A stretch of 64,000 nucleotides of DNA, from NCBI GenBank assembly GCA_016200005.1, contig JACQFP010000026.1:1-64000 (forward strand). Direction: 5' to 3'. The translations under genes and the position numbers were made by a program. This document shows positions 43,912 to 53,713 of the stretch, piece by piece. This DNA is from Verrucomicrobiota bacterium (GTDB taxonomy: Bacteria; Verrucomicrobiota; Verrucomicrobiia; Limisphaerales; PALSA-1396). The notes beneath the pieces are model-generated. The model searched no databases and was not told the DNA's origin. It saw only the letters and a list, made by a program, of their open reading frames with translations. The stretch's first letter is position 1. Each line of letters opens with the position of its first letter.

Positions 43912-45171
43912 TTATCGCCCACAAAACCGCTCGAACGCGCCGCCGAACAGGTCCTTCACATCCCGTTCGATTTCTGTCCGCGCCGGTTGCCAGCCGGTTT
44001 TCGCGAGGTCGGAGTATTTCTCGACCAACACTTGCGCGATGATCCGCCGGCTGTGTTGCCATTTGTAAACGATCTGGTCGAGCACTCGCGCATCGGAATG
44101 TTGCGGTGTGAAACTCAAGCCGATCAACTCCAGTCGCATCCGCGTCATCTCCTCGATGATGCTCGGCACGTTGGTGAACCACCAGCAGCCGAAAATGTGC
44201 AGGTTGCGAAACTTGCGCGCCAGCACGCAAAGCTCATGTTGACTTTCCCGCGCCAGCGCCGTGACCAGGAATTTGTTCTCCGGGTATTGCGCGCAGAGAT
44301 TTTGCACTGTGGTCAGATTGCTGAGGCCCACTCCGTCACCCGCCAACTTCAATTGTGGATTCACAGCGCGTTTCACTCCCGGCATCAGCGCCAGAGGCAA
44401 TCCAAACTCGCGGCAATGCGGGAGGACGGCTTCTTCAATCAGCTTGGAACTGATGTTGCGGGAAGGAAATTCAAAATCCGGCGGAATGGAAACCATCAGG
44501 TAACGCGCGTTCATCCGCTTCGTCCAATCCTCCAGAAAACGGCGCACTTCGCTGAAGAAGGTTTTGACCGGCTGGCTCGCCGTCACCTTGTAACCCCAGC
44601 GCGCGAGTTTGGGCGCAGTCTCCGGCCACCACAACAGCAACGGGTCGATTCGCAGCGCGGCGGTGAAGCGTTCATCTCGGCGAAATCCCTTTTCCCACAC
44701 CGGCCGTTCAAGATCATCGAATGGCGAGTTGCTCATGCAGATGGACTTCACGCCGCCCAATTCCATGCAGCGCGTGATGTGGTTCTCCACGTTCTGGCCG
44801 GCAAACCACTGCCGCAGCGCTGGCAGGTCGCGCTTCTTCACGTCCAAGCCCAGCGCATTCAACGTGGTCAACACGCCGCGACACGCCTCCGAGACGGGTG
44901 AGTGTTGGATAAACAGCGCGTCCCAGATCAACTGCGCCTGTTCAGTCTTGGACAGCGCCCAGAATTTTTCGTACGGGAGATCGAAGTTACGAAACGCCTC
45001 TGCCACGAGATAATGGTAAACCAGCAAATCGTCGATGCCCCAGAGCAGCAGGTCGCCGAAAGCCGGATCGTAAAGGTGAGTGTGAATGTCCGACACCGGC
45101 GTGGACATCACCAGGTCTTCAATCTGTTTGGCGAACGGGACGCGGCTGGCTTCGGCAAGAATGGCTTTCAT
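43912..45171 (-). CDS. Glucuronate isomerase (UxaC)-like amidohydrolase
   Basis: 419 aa from ATG 45171 (a GTG precedes it directly). Metal-site motif SDIHTHLYDP near the N-terminus, followed by LLLWGIDDLLVYHYLVAEAFR, a pattern shared with uronate isomerases. Later segments are LPLALMPGVKRAVNP, KFLVTALARESQHELCVLARKFRNLHIFGCWWFTN and SFTPQHSDARVLDQIVYKW. It is probably a distant uronate isomerase or an amidohydrolase of that group acting on a sugar acid. The gene stands between der and a class A repeat arm. Confidence 0.8.
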   Translation of the reverse strand: MKAILAEASRVPFAKQIEDLVMSTPVSDIHTHLYDPAFGDLLLWGIDDLLVYHYLVAEAFRNFDLPYEKFWALSKTEQAQLIWDALFIQHSPVSEACRGVLTTLNALGLDVKKRDLPALRQWFAGQNVENHITRCMELGGVKSICMSNSPFDDLERPVWEKGFRRDERFTAALRIDPLLLWWPETAPKLARWGYKVTASQPVKTFFSEVRRFLEDWTKRMNARYLMVSIPPDFEFPSRNISSKLIEEAVLPHCREFGLPLALMPGVKRAVNPQLKLAGDGVGLSNLTTVQNLCAQYPENKFLVTALARESQHELCVLARKFRNLHIFGCWWFTNVPSIIEEMTRMRLELIGLSFTPQHSDARVLDQIVYKWQHSRRIIAQVLVEKYSDLAKTGWQPARTEIERDVKDLFGGAFERFCGR

Positions 45172-45223
45172 CACGGCCGGAGAGTAAGAATAATTTTAGC
45201 CTGCGGCGACAAGAATTTCCACT

Positions 45224-45250
45224 CGTAGCCGCCGAGGTAAGGAGGCGGAC
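45224..45250. repeat. Dispersed palindrome, class A, solo arm
   Basis: CGTAGCCGCCGAGGTAAGGA.. matches one arm of the class A elements, but no second arm is found nearby. It lies between two tandem minus-strand genes. Confidence 0.65.
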
Positions 45251-45260
45251 TGGGAATCTT

Positions 45261-46076
45261 TCATCGGTTTTTGCTCTGGTCAATCTGCTTCTTTAGCGCG
45301 TCTGTCACAATTAACTTGCGCGACAGCCGCCGCGCCCGTCGCACCCAGTAGCGGTCGCGCTTGCGCTGAAACGCCGGCGCGTGCACGTCGTCCTCCAAAA
45401 CGTCCTTCAACTGGGCGCGCGCCAGATCCGGTTGATCTTTGGAGGCATAAAGTTCGGCCAATTGCACCTGGGCGCGCGGATACGAATGGTTCTCGGTAAC
45501 CTGCTGCCAGATGGAAAGCGCCGCCTCGGTTTCGTTCAACGCCATCAACGTCTCCGCCAACGCCATCATCGAGTATCCGTATTCGTGTTTGGGATTCTCG
45601 GCGCAAACGCGTTCGAGCAACGGACGCGCCTCCGTTGGACGTTTCAGCCGGAGCAGACATTGGCCCAGGTGGGAGCGCGTGTCGATGTCCTGCGGGTCGC
45701 GTTCCAGCGCGGCGCGGTAACAGGTTTCGGCCTGGCCCAGCTTGCCCTGTTGAAAATAAATGTCGCCGAGCTGCGAATGATGATGCGCCTTGTCGAGATG
45801 ATGAATCTGCGCCTGGAGTTGCTTGATTCGTTTGCGCTCGTGAGCGCCGGGCAGTTCAAATCCGCGCGTGGCCGACGGCGCAGCGCGATAGACCCAGAAA
45901 TAATACAGCACGGCCGCCAATCCGAATCCGATGAAAATGAACAAGGCCCAAAGCCATTCCTCACGTCGGATCGCATCAATGAACATCCAGAGTTGAAAGG
46001 CAAAAACCGGCACGAGCCAGGGATTGCCTTTCAAGTAATCCCAGTTGGTCACGTCTTGGAGGAGCGAGGCAACCAT
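45261..46076 (-). CDS. TPR protein with N-terminal membrane helices
   Basis: 271 aa. Two helices near the N-terminus (PWLVPVFAFQLWMFIDAI and LWALFIFIGFGLAAVLYYFWVY) in a PLDc_N-like arrangement, then a cytoplasmic TPR region (HSQLGDIYFQQGKLGQAETCYRAALERDPQDIDTRSHLG, AETLMALNETEAALSIWQQV). The C-terminus is strongly basic. It probably works as a membrane-bound scaffold. It is divergent from the glycosyltransferase gene. Confidence 0.8.
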   Translation of the reverse strand: MVASLLQDVTNWDYLKGNPWLVPVFAFQLWMFIDAIRREEWLWALFIFIGFGLAAVLYYFWVYRAAPSATRGFELPGAHERKRIKQLQAQIHHLDKAHHHSQLGDIYFQQGKLGQAETCYRAALERDPQDIDTRSHLGQCLLRLKRPTEARPLLERVCAENPKHEYGYSMMALAETLMALNETEAALSIWQQVTENHSYPRAQVQLAELYASKDQPDLARAQLKDVLEDDVHAPAFQRKRDRYWVRRARRLSRKLIVTDALKKQIDQSKNR

Positions 46077-46227
46077 TGTTCAAAGGCTAGGGTGGGTAGC
46101 GCCGGGTTGCAACCAAACTTTCCCGACGAATGACGGTGTTGCCCGGGAAGTCAAAGCAGGACTCGATCAAAATCTTCAGCTTGTTTTCGCCTCGCAACTG
46201 GCCTATCTGTCTGCGGGCATTGCCGAT

Positions 46228-46959
46228 ATGAACAAGACCCTCGTCATCGTGCCGACCTATAATGAGCGGGAAAATCTTCCCGCCCTCGCAGCGCGCGTGC
46301 TTGCCCTGCCCGTTTCCGTTGACCTGCTCGTGGTCGATGACAATTCGCCGGACGGCACCGGCAAGGTCGCCGATGAACTGGCGACGAAGCATCCGTCCAT
46401 TCACGTCTTGCATCGCGCCGAGAAGAACGGACTGGGCCGGGCGTATTGCGCCGGCTTCGCCTGGGCGCTGGAACACGGTTACGACTTCATCCTGGAGATG
46501 GACGGTGATTTTTCCCACAACCCGGATGACATCCCGATGTTACTTGAAGCCGCCAAAGATGCGGACCTCGTGCTCGGCTCTCGCTATTGCAACGGCATCC
46601 GCGTCATCAACTGGCCGTTGAGCCGGCTGATGTTGAGCAAGAGCGCCGCCAAATATGTGAAGATCATCACCGGCATGCCGTTCACCGATCCCACCAGCGG
46701 CTTCAAATGTTTTCGCCGTCACTCCCTGCAAACCATCGACCTGAACGCCGTGCGATCCAACGGTTACAGTTTCCAGATCGAGATGACGCACAAAATCTGG
46801 CGACACGGCATGAAGATTGTCGAGGTGCCCATCATCTTCACAGAACGGTTTCAAGGCAGTTCCAAAATGTCGGGGCACATTGTCCGCGAAGCGCTGTTCA
46901 TGGTCTGGCGACTCTGGTTTCAGAACGGGCTGCGGCGTCAGCCCAAGGCGCGAAAGTGA
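46228..46959 (+). CDS. Polyprenol-monophosphate mannosyltransferase-like GT2 enzyme
   Basis: 243 aa from ATG 46228 (MNKTLVIVPTYNERENL); the frame extends upstream to 46045, but that part overlaps the divergent gene's start. GT-A fold of the DPM1 type: VVDDNSPDGTGKVADELA, LGRAYCAGFAWALEHGYDFILEMDGDFSHNP with the DXD acids, GSRYCNG, TDPTSGFKCFRR, YSFQIEMTHK and VEVPIIFTERFQGSSKMS. It transfers a sugar (often mannose) from GDP/UDP-sugar to polyprenyl phosphate. It has no membrane helix of its own. Confidence 0.9.
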   Translation: MNKTLVIVPTYNERENLPALAARVLALPVSVDLLVVDDNSPDGTGKVADELATKHPSIHVLHRAEKNGLGRAYCAGFAWALEHGYDFILEMDGDFSHNPDDIPMLLEAAKDADLVLGSRYCNGIRVINWPLSRLMLSKSAAKYVKIITGMPFTDPTSGFKCFRRHSLQTIDLNAVRSNGYSFQIEMTHKIWRHGMKIVEVPIIFTERFQGSSKMSGHIVREALFMVWRLWFQNGLRRQPKARK

Positions 46960-47061
46960 TCCGGTCAATTGCCTGAAGACAAAGCATCGCGTGATTGGGG
47001 CTGACTGGAAGCCAATCGGTTCAACTTGCCAGCCGCGTTTCCGCCCGTCATTGTTTGCAAC

Positions 47062-47622
47062 ATGATTACCATGATCGTCGGAACGAATCGACCGGGCAGC
47101 AACACCCGGCGCGTGGCCAACCTCATCGAGGAAATCTACACCGCCTTGCAAACACCTTTGGCTGTCATCGACCTAGCCAGATTGCCGCCGGAAATCTTCG
47201 CGCCATCTTCCTACGCCAAAAAGCCCAAGGCGTTTCAACCGTTCGCCGATGCCATTTTGGACGCCGACGGTCTCCACGTCGTCACGCCGGAATACAACGG
47301 GAGCGTCCCGGGCATTCTGAAATACTTCATCGACATGTTGAAGTTCCCGGAAAGTTTCGAGAAACGTCCCGTGTGCTTCGTCGGCCTCGCGGCGGGGATG
47401 TGGGGCGCGCTGCGGCCGGTCGAACAGTTGCAGGCCATCTTCGGTTACCGCAATGCCCATGTTTACCCGGGACGCGTTTTTCTGCCACAGATCAACGATC
47501 TGCTGGACGACGGTGGGCGATTGAAGAGCCAGGAAATCCTGGAGCGACTGAAGGCGCAAGCCGAGGGATTCATCGAGTTCGTAGAATGCCTGCGACACAA
47601 GAAATTGAGGGGAACAAAGTAA
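47062..47622 (+). CDS. NADPH-dependent FMN reductase family protein
   Basis: 186 aa from ATG 47062 (MITMIVGTNRPGSNTRR). Flavodoxin-like fold: the phosphate-binding loop GTNRPGSNTR, LHVVTPEYNGSVPGILKYFID and VGLAAGMWGALRPVEQLQ are the family motifs. It reduces flavin, quinones or azo compounds with NAD(P)H. It leads a three-gene run with an isomerase (6 bp away) and a Gfo/Idh/MocA oxidoreductase. Confidence 0.88.
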   Translation: MITMIVGTNRPGSNTRRVANLIEEIYTALQTPLAVIDLARLPPEIFAPSSYAKKPKAFQPFADAILDADGLHVVTPEYNGSVPGILKYFIDMLKFPESFEKRPVCFVGLAAGMWGALRPVEQLQAIFGYRNAHVYPGRVFLPQINDLLDDGGRLKSQEILERLKAQAEGFIEFVECLRHKKLRGTK

Positions 47623-47628
47623 GCCAAG

Positions 47629-48465
47629 ATGAAGCGCAGAGACTTAATTAGCCGCCTGGCAGTGTGCAGTTGGTCGTTGAAGCCCGCCACGCCACAACAA
47701 CTCATCGATCAGCTCAGCGCCATCGGCCTTGCGCGCGTGCAGCTAGCGCTCGACCCGCTTCGCGAGCAGCCGCAGGTCTGGAGCAACGCTGCAGAACTTT
47801 TTGCCAGAAACGGAATCACCATCGTCTCCGGCATGATCGCTACCGTGGGGGAAGATTATTCGACCCCAGAAACCATCCGCCTCACGGGCGGCGTCGTCCC
47901 CGACCAGCACTGGGATCAGAACTGGGAGCATATTCAAGCTGATGCGGTTCTCGCCGCGGCACTGGGCATCAAACTCGTCACCTTTCACGCCGGTTTTCTG
48001 CCGCATGATGAACGCGACCCTGCCCTTCCAAAATTGCTCGACCGCATTGCGCGCATCGCCGATCTGTTCGCCGGCAAAGGATTGACGCTGGGGTTCGAGA
48101 CCGGACAGGAAACGGCCGAGACGCTGAAGATTTTTCTCCAGAAACTCAATCGCCCAAACGTCGGCGTAAACTTCGATCCGGCCAACATGATTCTTTACGA
48201 CAAGGGTGATCCCATCGAGGCGTTGCGGGTGCTCGGCCCGTGGATCAGGCAATGTCACATCAAGGACGCCACTAGAACCAAGGTGCCCGGAACGTGGGGC
48301 GCGGAAGTGGTCGTCGGTACCGGTGAAGTGGATTGGCCCTCGTTCTTTGCCACGCTTCAGGAAGTAGGCTTTGAAGGCGATCTGTGCATCGAACGCGAGG
48401 CGGGCGTTCAACGGGTGGCGGACATTCATGCGGCCCGGGAACTGGCGGAAAAAGTTTTGAACTGA
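47629..48465 (+). CDS. Sugar phosphate isomerase/epimerase family (TIM barrel) protein
   Basis: 278 aa of the xylose-isomerase-like (AP endonuclease 2) group. Metal-ligand segments can be seen: LGFETGQE, GVNFDPANMILYDKG, RQCHIKDA and LCIEREAG. It also has VTFHAGFLP. It could act on a keto sugar or inositol-type substrate. It shares the operon with the downstream Gfo/Idh/MocA dehydrogenase, a common pair in sugar or inositol breakdown. Confidence 0.88.
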   Translation: MKRRDLISRLAVCSWSLKPATPQQLIDQLSAIGLARVQLALDPLREQPQVWSNAAELFARNGITIVSGMIATVGEDYSTPETIRLTGGVVPDQHWDQNWEHIQADAVLAAALGIKLVTFHAGFLPHDERDPALPKLLDRIARIADLFAGKGLTLGFETGQETAETLKIFLQKLNRPNVGVNFDPANMILYDKGDPIEALRVLGPWIRQCHIKDATRTKVPGTWGAEVVVGTGEVDWPSFFATLQEVGFEGDLCIEREAGVQRVADIHAARELAEKVLN

Positions 48466-48499
48466 ACCGGACGCATATTCGCAGGGCCAACTCAATTTT

Positions 48500-49546
48500 A
48501 TGAACAACCCCAATTCTCAAAACGCGGGCCGGCAGGTGAACGTTGCCGTCGTGGGCCTTGGCTTCATGGGCGTCACGCATATCAAATCGTATCAGCAGAT
48601 TCCCGGCGCGCGGATCGTCGCCGTGTGCGACGCGGTGCGTTTGCCGGTGGACGGCGTGCTGACCGGCGTCAGCGGAAACATCCACGGCGCAGACGCCGTC
48701 AACCTCGGCAAGGATATCAAGACCTACAAGGCCATCGAAGATTTGCTCGCGGACGGACACTTCGAGTTGGTGGATTTGTGCGTGCCCACGCCGTTGCACG
48801 GGGCACAAGCCATTGCCGCTTTGCAGGCGGGCAAGCATGTCCTGTGTGAGAAGCCGCTCGCGCGCACCTCGGCCCTCGCTCGGAAAATCGTGAAGGCGGC
48901 AAAATCAGCCAAGGGATTTTTCATGCCGGCCATGTGCATGAGATTCTGGCCGGGTTGGTCTTGGCTCAAGGAGCTGGCCGCGCAGAACACTTACGGAAAA
49001 ATTCTGACCGCCCGCTTCCGTCGCGTCTCAGCGCCGCCGGGTTGGAGTCGCGACAGTTATTTCAAGGGCGGCGATTCGGGCGGGGCATTGCTCGACCTCC
49101 ACATTCACGACACGGACTTTGTGCAATTCCTTTTTGGCCGGCCGAGCAGCGTGTTCTCCACGGGCCAGAGTCGGTTCAGCGGCGCGATTGATCACGTCGT
49201 CACGCAATACAAGGTGGCCGGTGGCGCGACGATTTACGCGGAGGGAAGCTGGCTGATGACGAGCGGCTTCAACATGGCCTACACGGTCATGTTCGAGCGC
49301 GCGACGATGGACTTCGACAGCGCGCGCGGCGCCGAGGCGTTGCAATTGATGGAAGAAGGCAAGCCGGTGCGCACGATCAAACCGGAAGGCGTGGATGGTT
49401 ACGTGGAAGAACTCCGCCATCTCATCGCCGCCATCCGATCCGGCCAACCGCCAACGGTGGTGACGGCGCAGGACGGCTTGAGCGCGGTGGAGATTTGCGA
49501 GGCGGAGGAGCGTTCCATCAAAACGGGGCAGATCGTTGCCCTGTAG
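48500..49546 (+). CDS. Gfo/Idh/MocA family oxidoreductase
   Basis: 348 aa. N-terminal Rossmann domain with VAVVGLGFMGVTHIKSY and the EKPLART loop (CEKPLA, catalytic Lys), DLCVPTPLHGAQAIAAL, and a C-terminal substrate domain with GGALLDLHIHDTDFVQFLFGRP, the conserved D-x-H-x-x-D motif. NAD(P)-dependent oxidation of a sugar or inositol is expected. It follows the isomerase by 34 bp. Confidence 0.9.
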   Translation: MNNPNSQNAGRQVNVAVVGLGFMGVTHIKSYQQIPGARIVAVCDAVRLPVDGVLTGVSGNIHGADAVNLGKDIKTYKAIEDLLADGHFELVDLCVPTPLHGAQAIAALQAGKHVLCEKPLARTSALARKIVKAAKSAKGFFMPAMCMRFWPGWSWLKELAAQNTYGKILTARFRRVSAPPGWSRDSYFKGGDSGGALLDLHIHDTDFVQFLFGRPSSVFSTGQSRFSGAIDHVVTQYKVAGGATIYAEGSWLMTSGFNMAYTVMFERATMDFDSARGAEALQLMEEGKPVRTIKPEGVDGYVEELRHLIAAIRSGQPPTVVTAQDGLSAVEICEAEERSIKTGQIVAL

Positions 49547-49650
49547 GAAAACTGGGGATAATTTGGGCAAAAAATGTACTTGCACTGTGGTGGATTGACG
49601 GTCTATGCAGATGGCAAGCACCATTAACCCTCAAACAAAAACTACCCGCT

Positions 49651-51396
49651 ATGAAACATTACATCGGTTTCCCAGTCATGGTCGGCCTCTTGGCCATCTG
49701 TTCCAGCGCCCACGCCAAATTCATTCCAGGGGATGTGGCTTCGGTCGGGCTGACGAACATCGTGCCGGATGTCGCCCTTTGGTACAATTCGGCCAACTAT
49801 TTTACGAATGGCCCGGTTAATCTGGCGGCTCAGGTTGCAAGCCTTGGCACTTGGGAACCTTACCTCGGTTTGTTGAGTGACAGCACTTTCCTGATTTCAG
49901 CCAACACTTTCGTGGACGATGGTACTGCATCGAATATGCGGACGGCGTTGGCGTTCCAACCGGCGGCCGGCGGCCCCCCGAAACTGAGTACTATGTTCTA
50001 TGACGATAGCGGTTTCCCATACACTAACAAGCATCACGAATTCCCGCCGCCGCAAAGTGGCGCCCTTAGTCGCGTGGCAGGCGATAAACGTTACGGCGCC
50101 AAGAACTTCATAGGCGGCGGTTCGGTTGCGCTTTACAACTACCCGACGTTCTTTAACTCGGATGGGCGCTTTGATGTCAATAGTCCGTTTTACAGCACGC
50201 TGGCTGCTTCAAGTGGCGGTGGGCGTGAGGCTTGCGTTCAGATCCATTCGCTAAACCCGAGCACTCTCGCGCAGACCCCGCTGTCCAAAGCCTTCGACTC
50301 CGCCTTTGGCCGTTGCTGTACCAACGCGAGTTATCCTGCAACAACTGAAAAATGGCTCACTCGTTATGGTGGACACCTGCAAGGATTGTCCGACGGAAAC
50401 TTTGTGTCCGTGGTGGAAGATCACTCGCTTTTGTTTAACCCAAGCGGCAACGCTTCCTTGGCGACGATTTTCCGTCCCGACGGCTCTGTTGTGAAAGAGT
50501 CCTTCAAGGTGGCCGATGCGGACCAGTGGGCCAACGTGGCTGCTTTTAAAGGAGGTTTCTCTGTCCGACCTTCTGGCGGTGTTTTCTACTTCTATGACAA
50601 CGCGGGCAATTTAATCGCTACCAACATTCAGAACGCCAGCAGTGGGCTGGTGTATGATACAGGCCGTGGCGACGGCACCCGGACTGCCTCGGACATCCGC
50701 AGCCAGTACGTTTACCTGGCCGGTGTCGCGGGCGGGACTAACGTGATGTTGTCTGTCTGGAAAGCGCAAACGGGGGCGTGGATCACCAACGCGGTCGTGA
50801 GCGAGACAGACCCCAGCGTCCACGCCTTGGATCGGGTTGATATTGCTGTGGATGCCTTAGACCGGATATGCGTGGTTTACAAGCTCAAGCCGGTTGCGGC
50901 TGACTTCCCGTTTTTTCAGGTAGCGGCTCGGGTCCTGAAGTTTGATGGCACAAACGTCACTTATCTCACTGCCTCCTTTTTTCCGTTCATCAACCACGAC
51001 GAGGTCGGCATAAACGGTTTTGAGACCGTCGAGCCGAGCGTGGCGATGACGACACGGGAAATCTGCATCTCCGCCAAGGGGACGATTAACAGCACAAACA
51101 ATCCAACCGGTGGGGCGGACACATGGCCGCAAACGGACCTCTACACGGTCATCAGCCATCCGGCGCCGGTGTCGACCCCAAGGCCAAATATCACAATCAC
51201 GGATTCCGGCGGCAACGCAACCATCTCTTGGAACGCTGACGATGGCCTGTTCACGTTGCAAAAGACATCTACGTTGTCTCCCGCCGCTTGGTCTGACGTA
51301 AGTCCGCAGCCAGCCATTGTACCTGCGGCTGGCAACCTGAACACCATGACCGTCGCGATTGGAAGTGGAAACTTGTTCTTCCGCTTGGCGCGGTAA
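49651..51396 (+). CDS. Large exported protein, function unknown
   Basis: 581 aa from ATG 49651 with a clear signal peptide (GFPVMVGLLAICSSAHA). The middle has beta-rich segments that may form a propeller (GNFVSVVEDHSLLFNP, VYLAGVAGGTNVMLSVWK). The C-terminal 55 residues match a recurring Verrucomicrobial end domain (ATISWNADDGLFTLQKTSTL..W.DV ... NLFFRLAR). Function unknown. The longer frame upstream to 49495 overlaps the oxidoreductase gene. Confidence 0.8.
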   Translation: MKHYIGFPVMVGLLAICSSAHAKFIPGDVASVGLTNIVPDVALWYNSANYFTNGPVNLAAQVASLGTWEPYLGLLSDSTFLISANTFVDDGTASNMRTALAFQPAAGGPPKLSTMFYDDSGFPYTNKHHEFPPPQSGALSRVAGDKRYGAKNFIGGGSVALYNYPTFFNSDGRFDVNSPFYSTLAASSGGGREACVQIHSLNPSTLAQTPLSKAFDSAFGRCCTNASYPATTEKWLTRYGGHLQGLSDGNFVSVVEDHSLLFNPSGNASLATIFRPDGSVVKESFKVADADQWANVAAFKGGFSVRPSGGVFYFYDNAGNLIATNIQNASSGLVYDTGRGDGTRTASDIRSQYVYLAGVAGGTNVMLSVWKAQTGAWITNAVVSETDPSVHALDRVDIAVDALDRICVVYKLKPVAADFPFFQVAARVLKFDGTNVTYLTASFFPFINHDEVGINGFETVEPSVAMTTREICISAKGTINSTNNPTGGADTWPQTDLYTVISHPAPVSTPRPNITITDSGGNATISWNADDGLFTLQKTSTLSPAAWSDVSPQPAIVPAAGNLNTMTVAIGSGNLFFRLAR

Positions 51397-51524
51397 ACTG
51401 CTGCGAAAGCAGACAACCGGGAATCAATCTGTTACTCGCAGCCTCGCGAAGTCTTCTTGTGCAACGTAACGATGCGGATCAATCATTGCGCATAAAACTA
51501 AGGCGTCACACTATCAATCCATAG

Positions 51525-51645
51525 CCTTGACAGTCGCCGCAAAACGTCAGAATGACACTGATAGAAAACAGCTTCATTTTTATGGATGTTACAGATACTG
51601 GTTCTAACTATTCTTCAACTCGCCGTGTGCGGGGCAAGTGTGGTT
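51525..51645 (+). repeat. Direct repeat, copy 1: leader and 5' end of prepilin-like gene
   Basis: About 120 bp (from GACAGTCGC through AAAACGTCAGAATGACACTG to the first 20 codons) recurs almost unchanged at 52720-52835. Confidence 0.88.
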
Positions 51646-52412
51646 TCACGCTGATTGAGCTACTCGTGGTCATTGCCATCATCGCGATTCTGGCGGGTCT
51701 GTTGTTGCCGGTCTTGAGCAAAGCCAAGGTGAAAGCCCAGGCGATCCAGTGCATGTCCAACCAGAAGCAACTGACCTTGGCTTGGATGATGTACGCCGAC
51801 GACAACCAGGATCGGGTCCCACCCAACACCAGCGGCAGCGGCAGCCGGGGTGGCTGGGTGGATGGGTGGCTGGATTTCTCCGGCAGCACCGACAACACAA
51901 ACACTGTCTTCCTCGTGAACGCCAAGATCGGGCCTTACACTCGCAACATCGGCATTTATAAATGCCCTGCTGACGTTTATGATGTCAAAATACGTGGGGT
52001 CAGAATGCCGCGCGTCCGCAGCGTTTCGATGAACTCTTTTATTGGGGTTGCCCCCGGTGAGGGCTATGGTGCGAGGCAGACTCCCCCCTGTTACGAATAC
52101 CACAAGCTTTCCGATATCAAGCGGCCTCCCCCGAGCAGTTTGTGGGTGTTTGTGGATGAACATCCCGACAGCATCAATGACGGCTGGCTGACCGACAGCT
52201 GGCCAGGCGGGGGTGGCTGGGGAGATTTGGCGGCGAGTTATCACGCCGGCGCTTGTGGCATCGGTTTTGCCGACGGCCACGGTGAGGTCCATAAGTGGAG
52301 GGACAAGGCCACATTGGAACCTGTGACCAAACAAACAAGGCCACGTCAAGGCGGGAGTGCCCCGAACGACACCCTCTGGTTTATGGAACGATCCACCGCG
52401 CCCGTTCAGTGA
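51582..52412 (+). CDS. Prepilin-type N-terminal domain protein 1
   Basis: 276 aa from ATG 51582. A 20-residue basic leader ends before the cleavage site G-F in [24 protein letters not shown]; the rest is a pseudopilin-like domain ([37 protein letters not shown]), a [10 protein letters not shown] segment, a YKCPADV motif, and a C-terminal [19 protein letters not shown]. This is the stand-alone H-X9-DG type common in PVC bacteria. It is expected to be processed by prepilin peptidase. Confidence 0.9.
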   Translation: MDVTDTGSNYSSTRRVRGKCGFTLIELLVVIAIIAILAGLLLPVLSKAKVKAQAIQCMSNQKQLTLAWMMYADDNQDRVPPNTSGSGSRGGWVDGWLDFSGSTDNTNTVFLVNAKIGPYTRNIGIYKCPADVYDVKIRGVRMPRVRSVSMNSFIGVAPGEGYGARQTPPCYEYHKLSDIKRPPPSSLWVFVDEHPDSINDGWLTDSWPGGGGWGDLAASYHAGACGIGFADGHGEVHKWRDKATLEPVTKQTRPRQGGSAPNDTLWFMERSTAPVQ

Positions 52413-52773
52413 ATGAGTCCCTTGGGGAACTGAAGGAACAAGCCTCACGGTCGAGGCGCGGGAGAGATTAGCGTAGCGAACGAGCCTATAGCCAGAAACC
52501 AACGAGCATTAGTCATAAACCGAAATTAGCCCGATCATGAAATTTGTCAGTCAACCCAATTACCCGGCTATCACGCGGTCGCTGCTCAATGACCTGGCGC
52601 GCCTCCTATCCTATCACAAGACAACGACGCAGCCGGTGATGACTAGCAGGCTGTCAGGCGGCAATGTCGTTATTGAGTGGACCGGATTCGGTTGGTTGCA
52701 GTCTGCGCCTGAATAGGATGACAGTCGCGGCAAAACGTCAGAATGACACTGATAGAAAACAGCTTCATTTTTT
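52413..52773 (+). other. Intergenic region with a C-terminal domain remnant
   Basis: Between the two paralogous prepilin-like genes. Around 52630-52716 the plus strand reads RLSGGNVVIEWTGFGWLQSAPE and stop, the C-terminal segment of Verrucomicrobial exported proteins (W.G.G.LQSA pattern). No start or body of a gene is present in front of it. Confidence 0.55.
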
Positions 52774-52838
52774 ATGAATGTTACAGATACTGGTTCTAAC
52801 TACTCTTCAACTCGCCGCGTGCGGGGCAAGTGTGCTTT
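52720..52838 (+). repeat. Direct repeat, copy 2: leader and 5' end of prepilin-like gene
   Basis: Near-identical to 51525-51645, including the non-coding leader before the ATG. Confidence 0.88.
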
Positions 52839-53610
52839 CACCTTGATCGAACTGCTGGTGGTGATCGCCATCATCGCGATTCTGGCGGGCCTGTTGTTGC
52901 CCACTTTGGCCAAAGCGAAGCAGAAAGGCCAGGGCATCCTTTGCATGAACAACCTCAAGCAACTGGACCTTGCCTTGATCATGTACGCGGACGATTTTCA
53001 AAACCGCTTTCCACCCAACAACCAGGGCGGCACCGGCGGTTGGGTCGATGGCACCATGAACTTCGACCCGGATCATACGGACAACACAAACATCAACTAC
53101 TTGCTCAACGCCAAGATTGGTCCCTACACCCGCAACATCGGCATCTATAAATGCCCGGCGGACAAATATGACTGCTCGATACGCCGGGTGCGCTACGCGC
53201 GGGTGCGCAGCGTTTCGATGAATGCGTTCATCGAGGGCGGCGCCTATAGCGGCTACAACGCCAACATCGGGGCCGTCTGGTTCCCGTCCTACTTCAAGTA
53301 CGACAAGATGACCGACATCATCAAACCGCCGCCAGCTCAACTCTGGGTTTTTGCCGATGAACATCCGGACAGCATCAATGACGGCTGGATGATCAATGAT
53401 CCGAGCAGCCCCAACTCCGGTTGGACGGATCTGGCCGCCAGTTTCCACAGCCGGGCCGGGGGCTTCAGTTTCGCCGACGCACATGCTGAAATTAAACACT
53501 GGCAGGATCCGGGTACCATCGAGCCAGTCAAAAAAATATCGCGTAATGGCTTTGGCGTGGCGGTCAGAGATAGGGCCTGGATAAACGAGCGATCCACTGC
53601 GCTTCGGTGA
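52774..53610 (+). CDS. Prepilin-type N-terminal domain protein 2
   Basis: 278 aa. Leader [20 protein letters not shown] and [24 protein letters not shown] are nearly the same as in the gene at 51582, with Ala replacing Gly before the cleavage site Phe, a tolerated change in some pseudopilins. The body is a paralogue ([70 protein letters not shown]). It is likely a recent tandem copy. Confidence 0.9.
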   Translation: MNVTDTGSNYSSTRRVRGKCAFTLIELLVVIAIIAILAGLLLPTLAKAKQKGQGILCMNNLKQLDLALIMYADDFQNRFPPNNQGGTGGWVDGTMNFDPDHTDNTNINYLLNAKIGPYTRNIGIYKCPADKYDCSIRRVRYARVRSVSMNAFIEGGAYSGYNANIGAVWFPSYFKYDKMTDIIKPPPAQLWVFADEHPDSINDGWMINDPSSPNSGWTDLAASFHSRAGGFSFADAHAEIKHWQDPGTIEPVKKISRNGFGVAVRDRAWINERSTALR

Positions 53611-53713
53611 TTTCACAGTCTTTTCGTAACTGGTGCCGCGCTGCATCGTTACCAATCAATGTGAATTCCAGGGACTCCCGTTGCGTCCATTAAACCAAAC
53701 AGATAAGGAAAAT

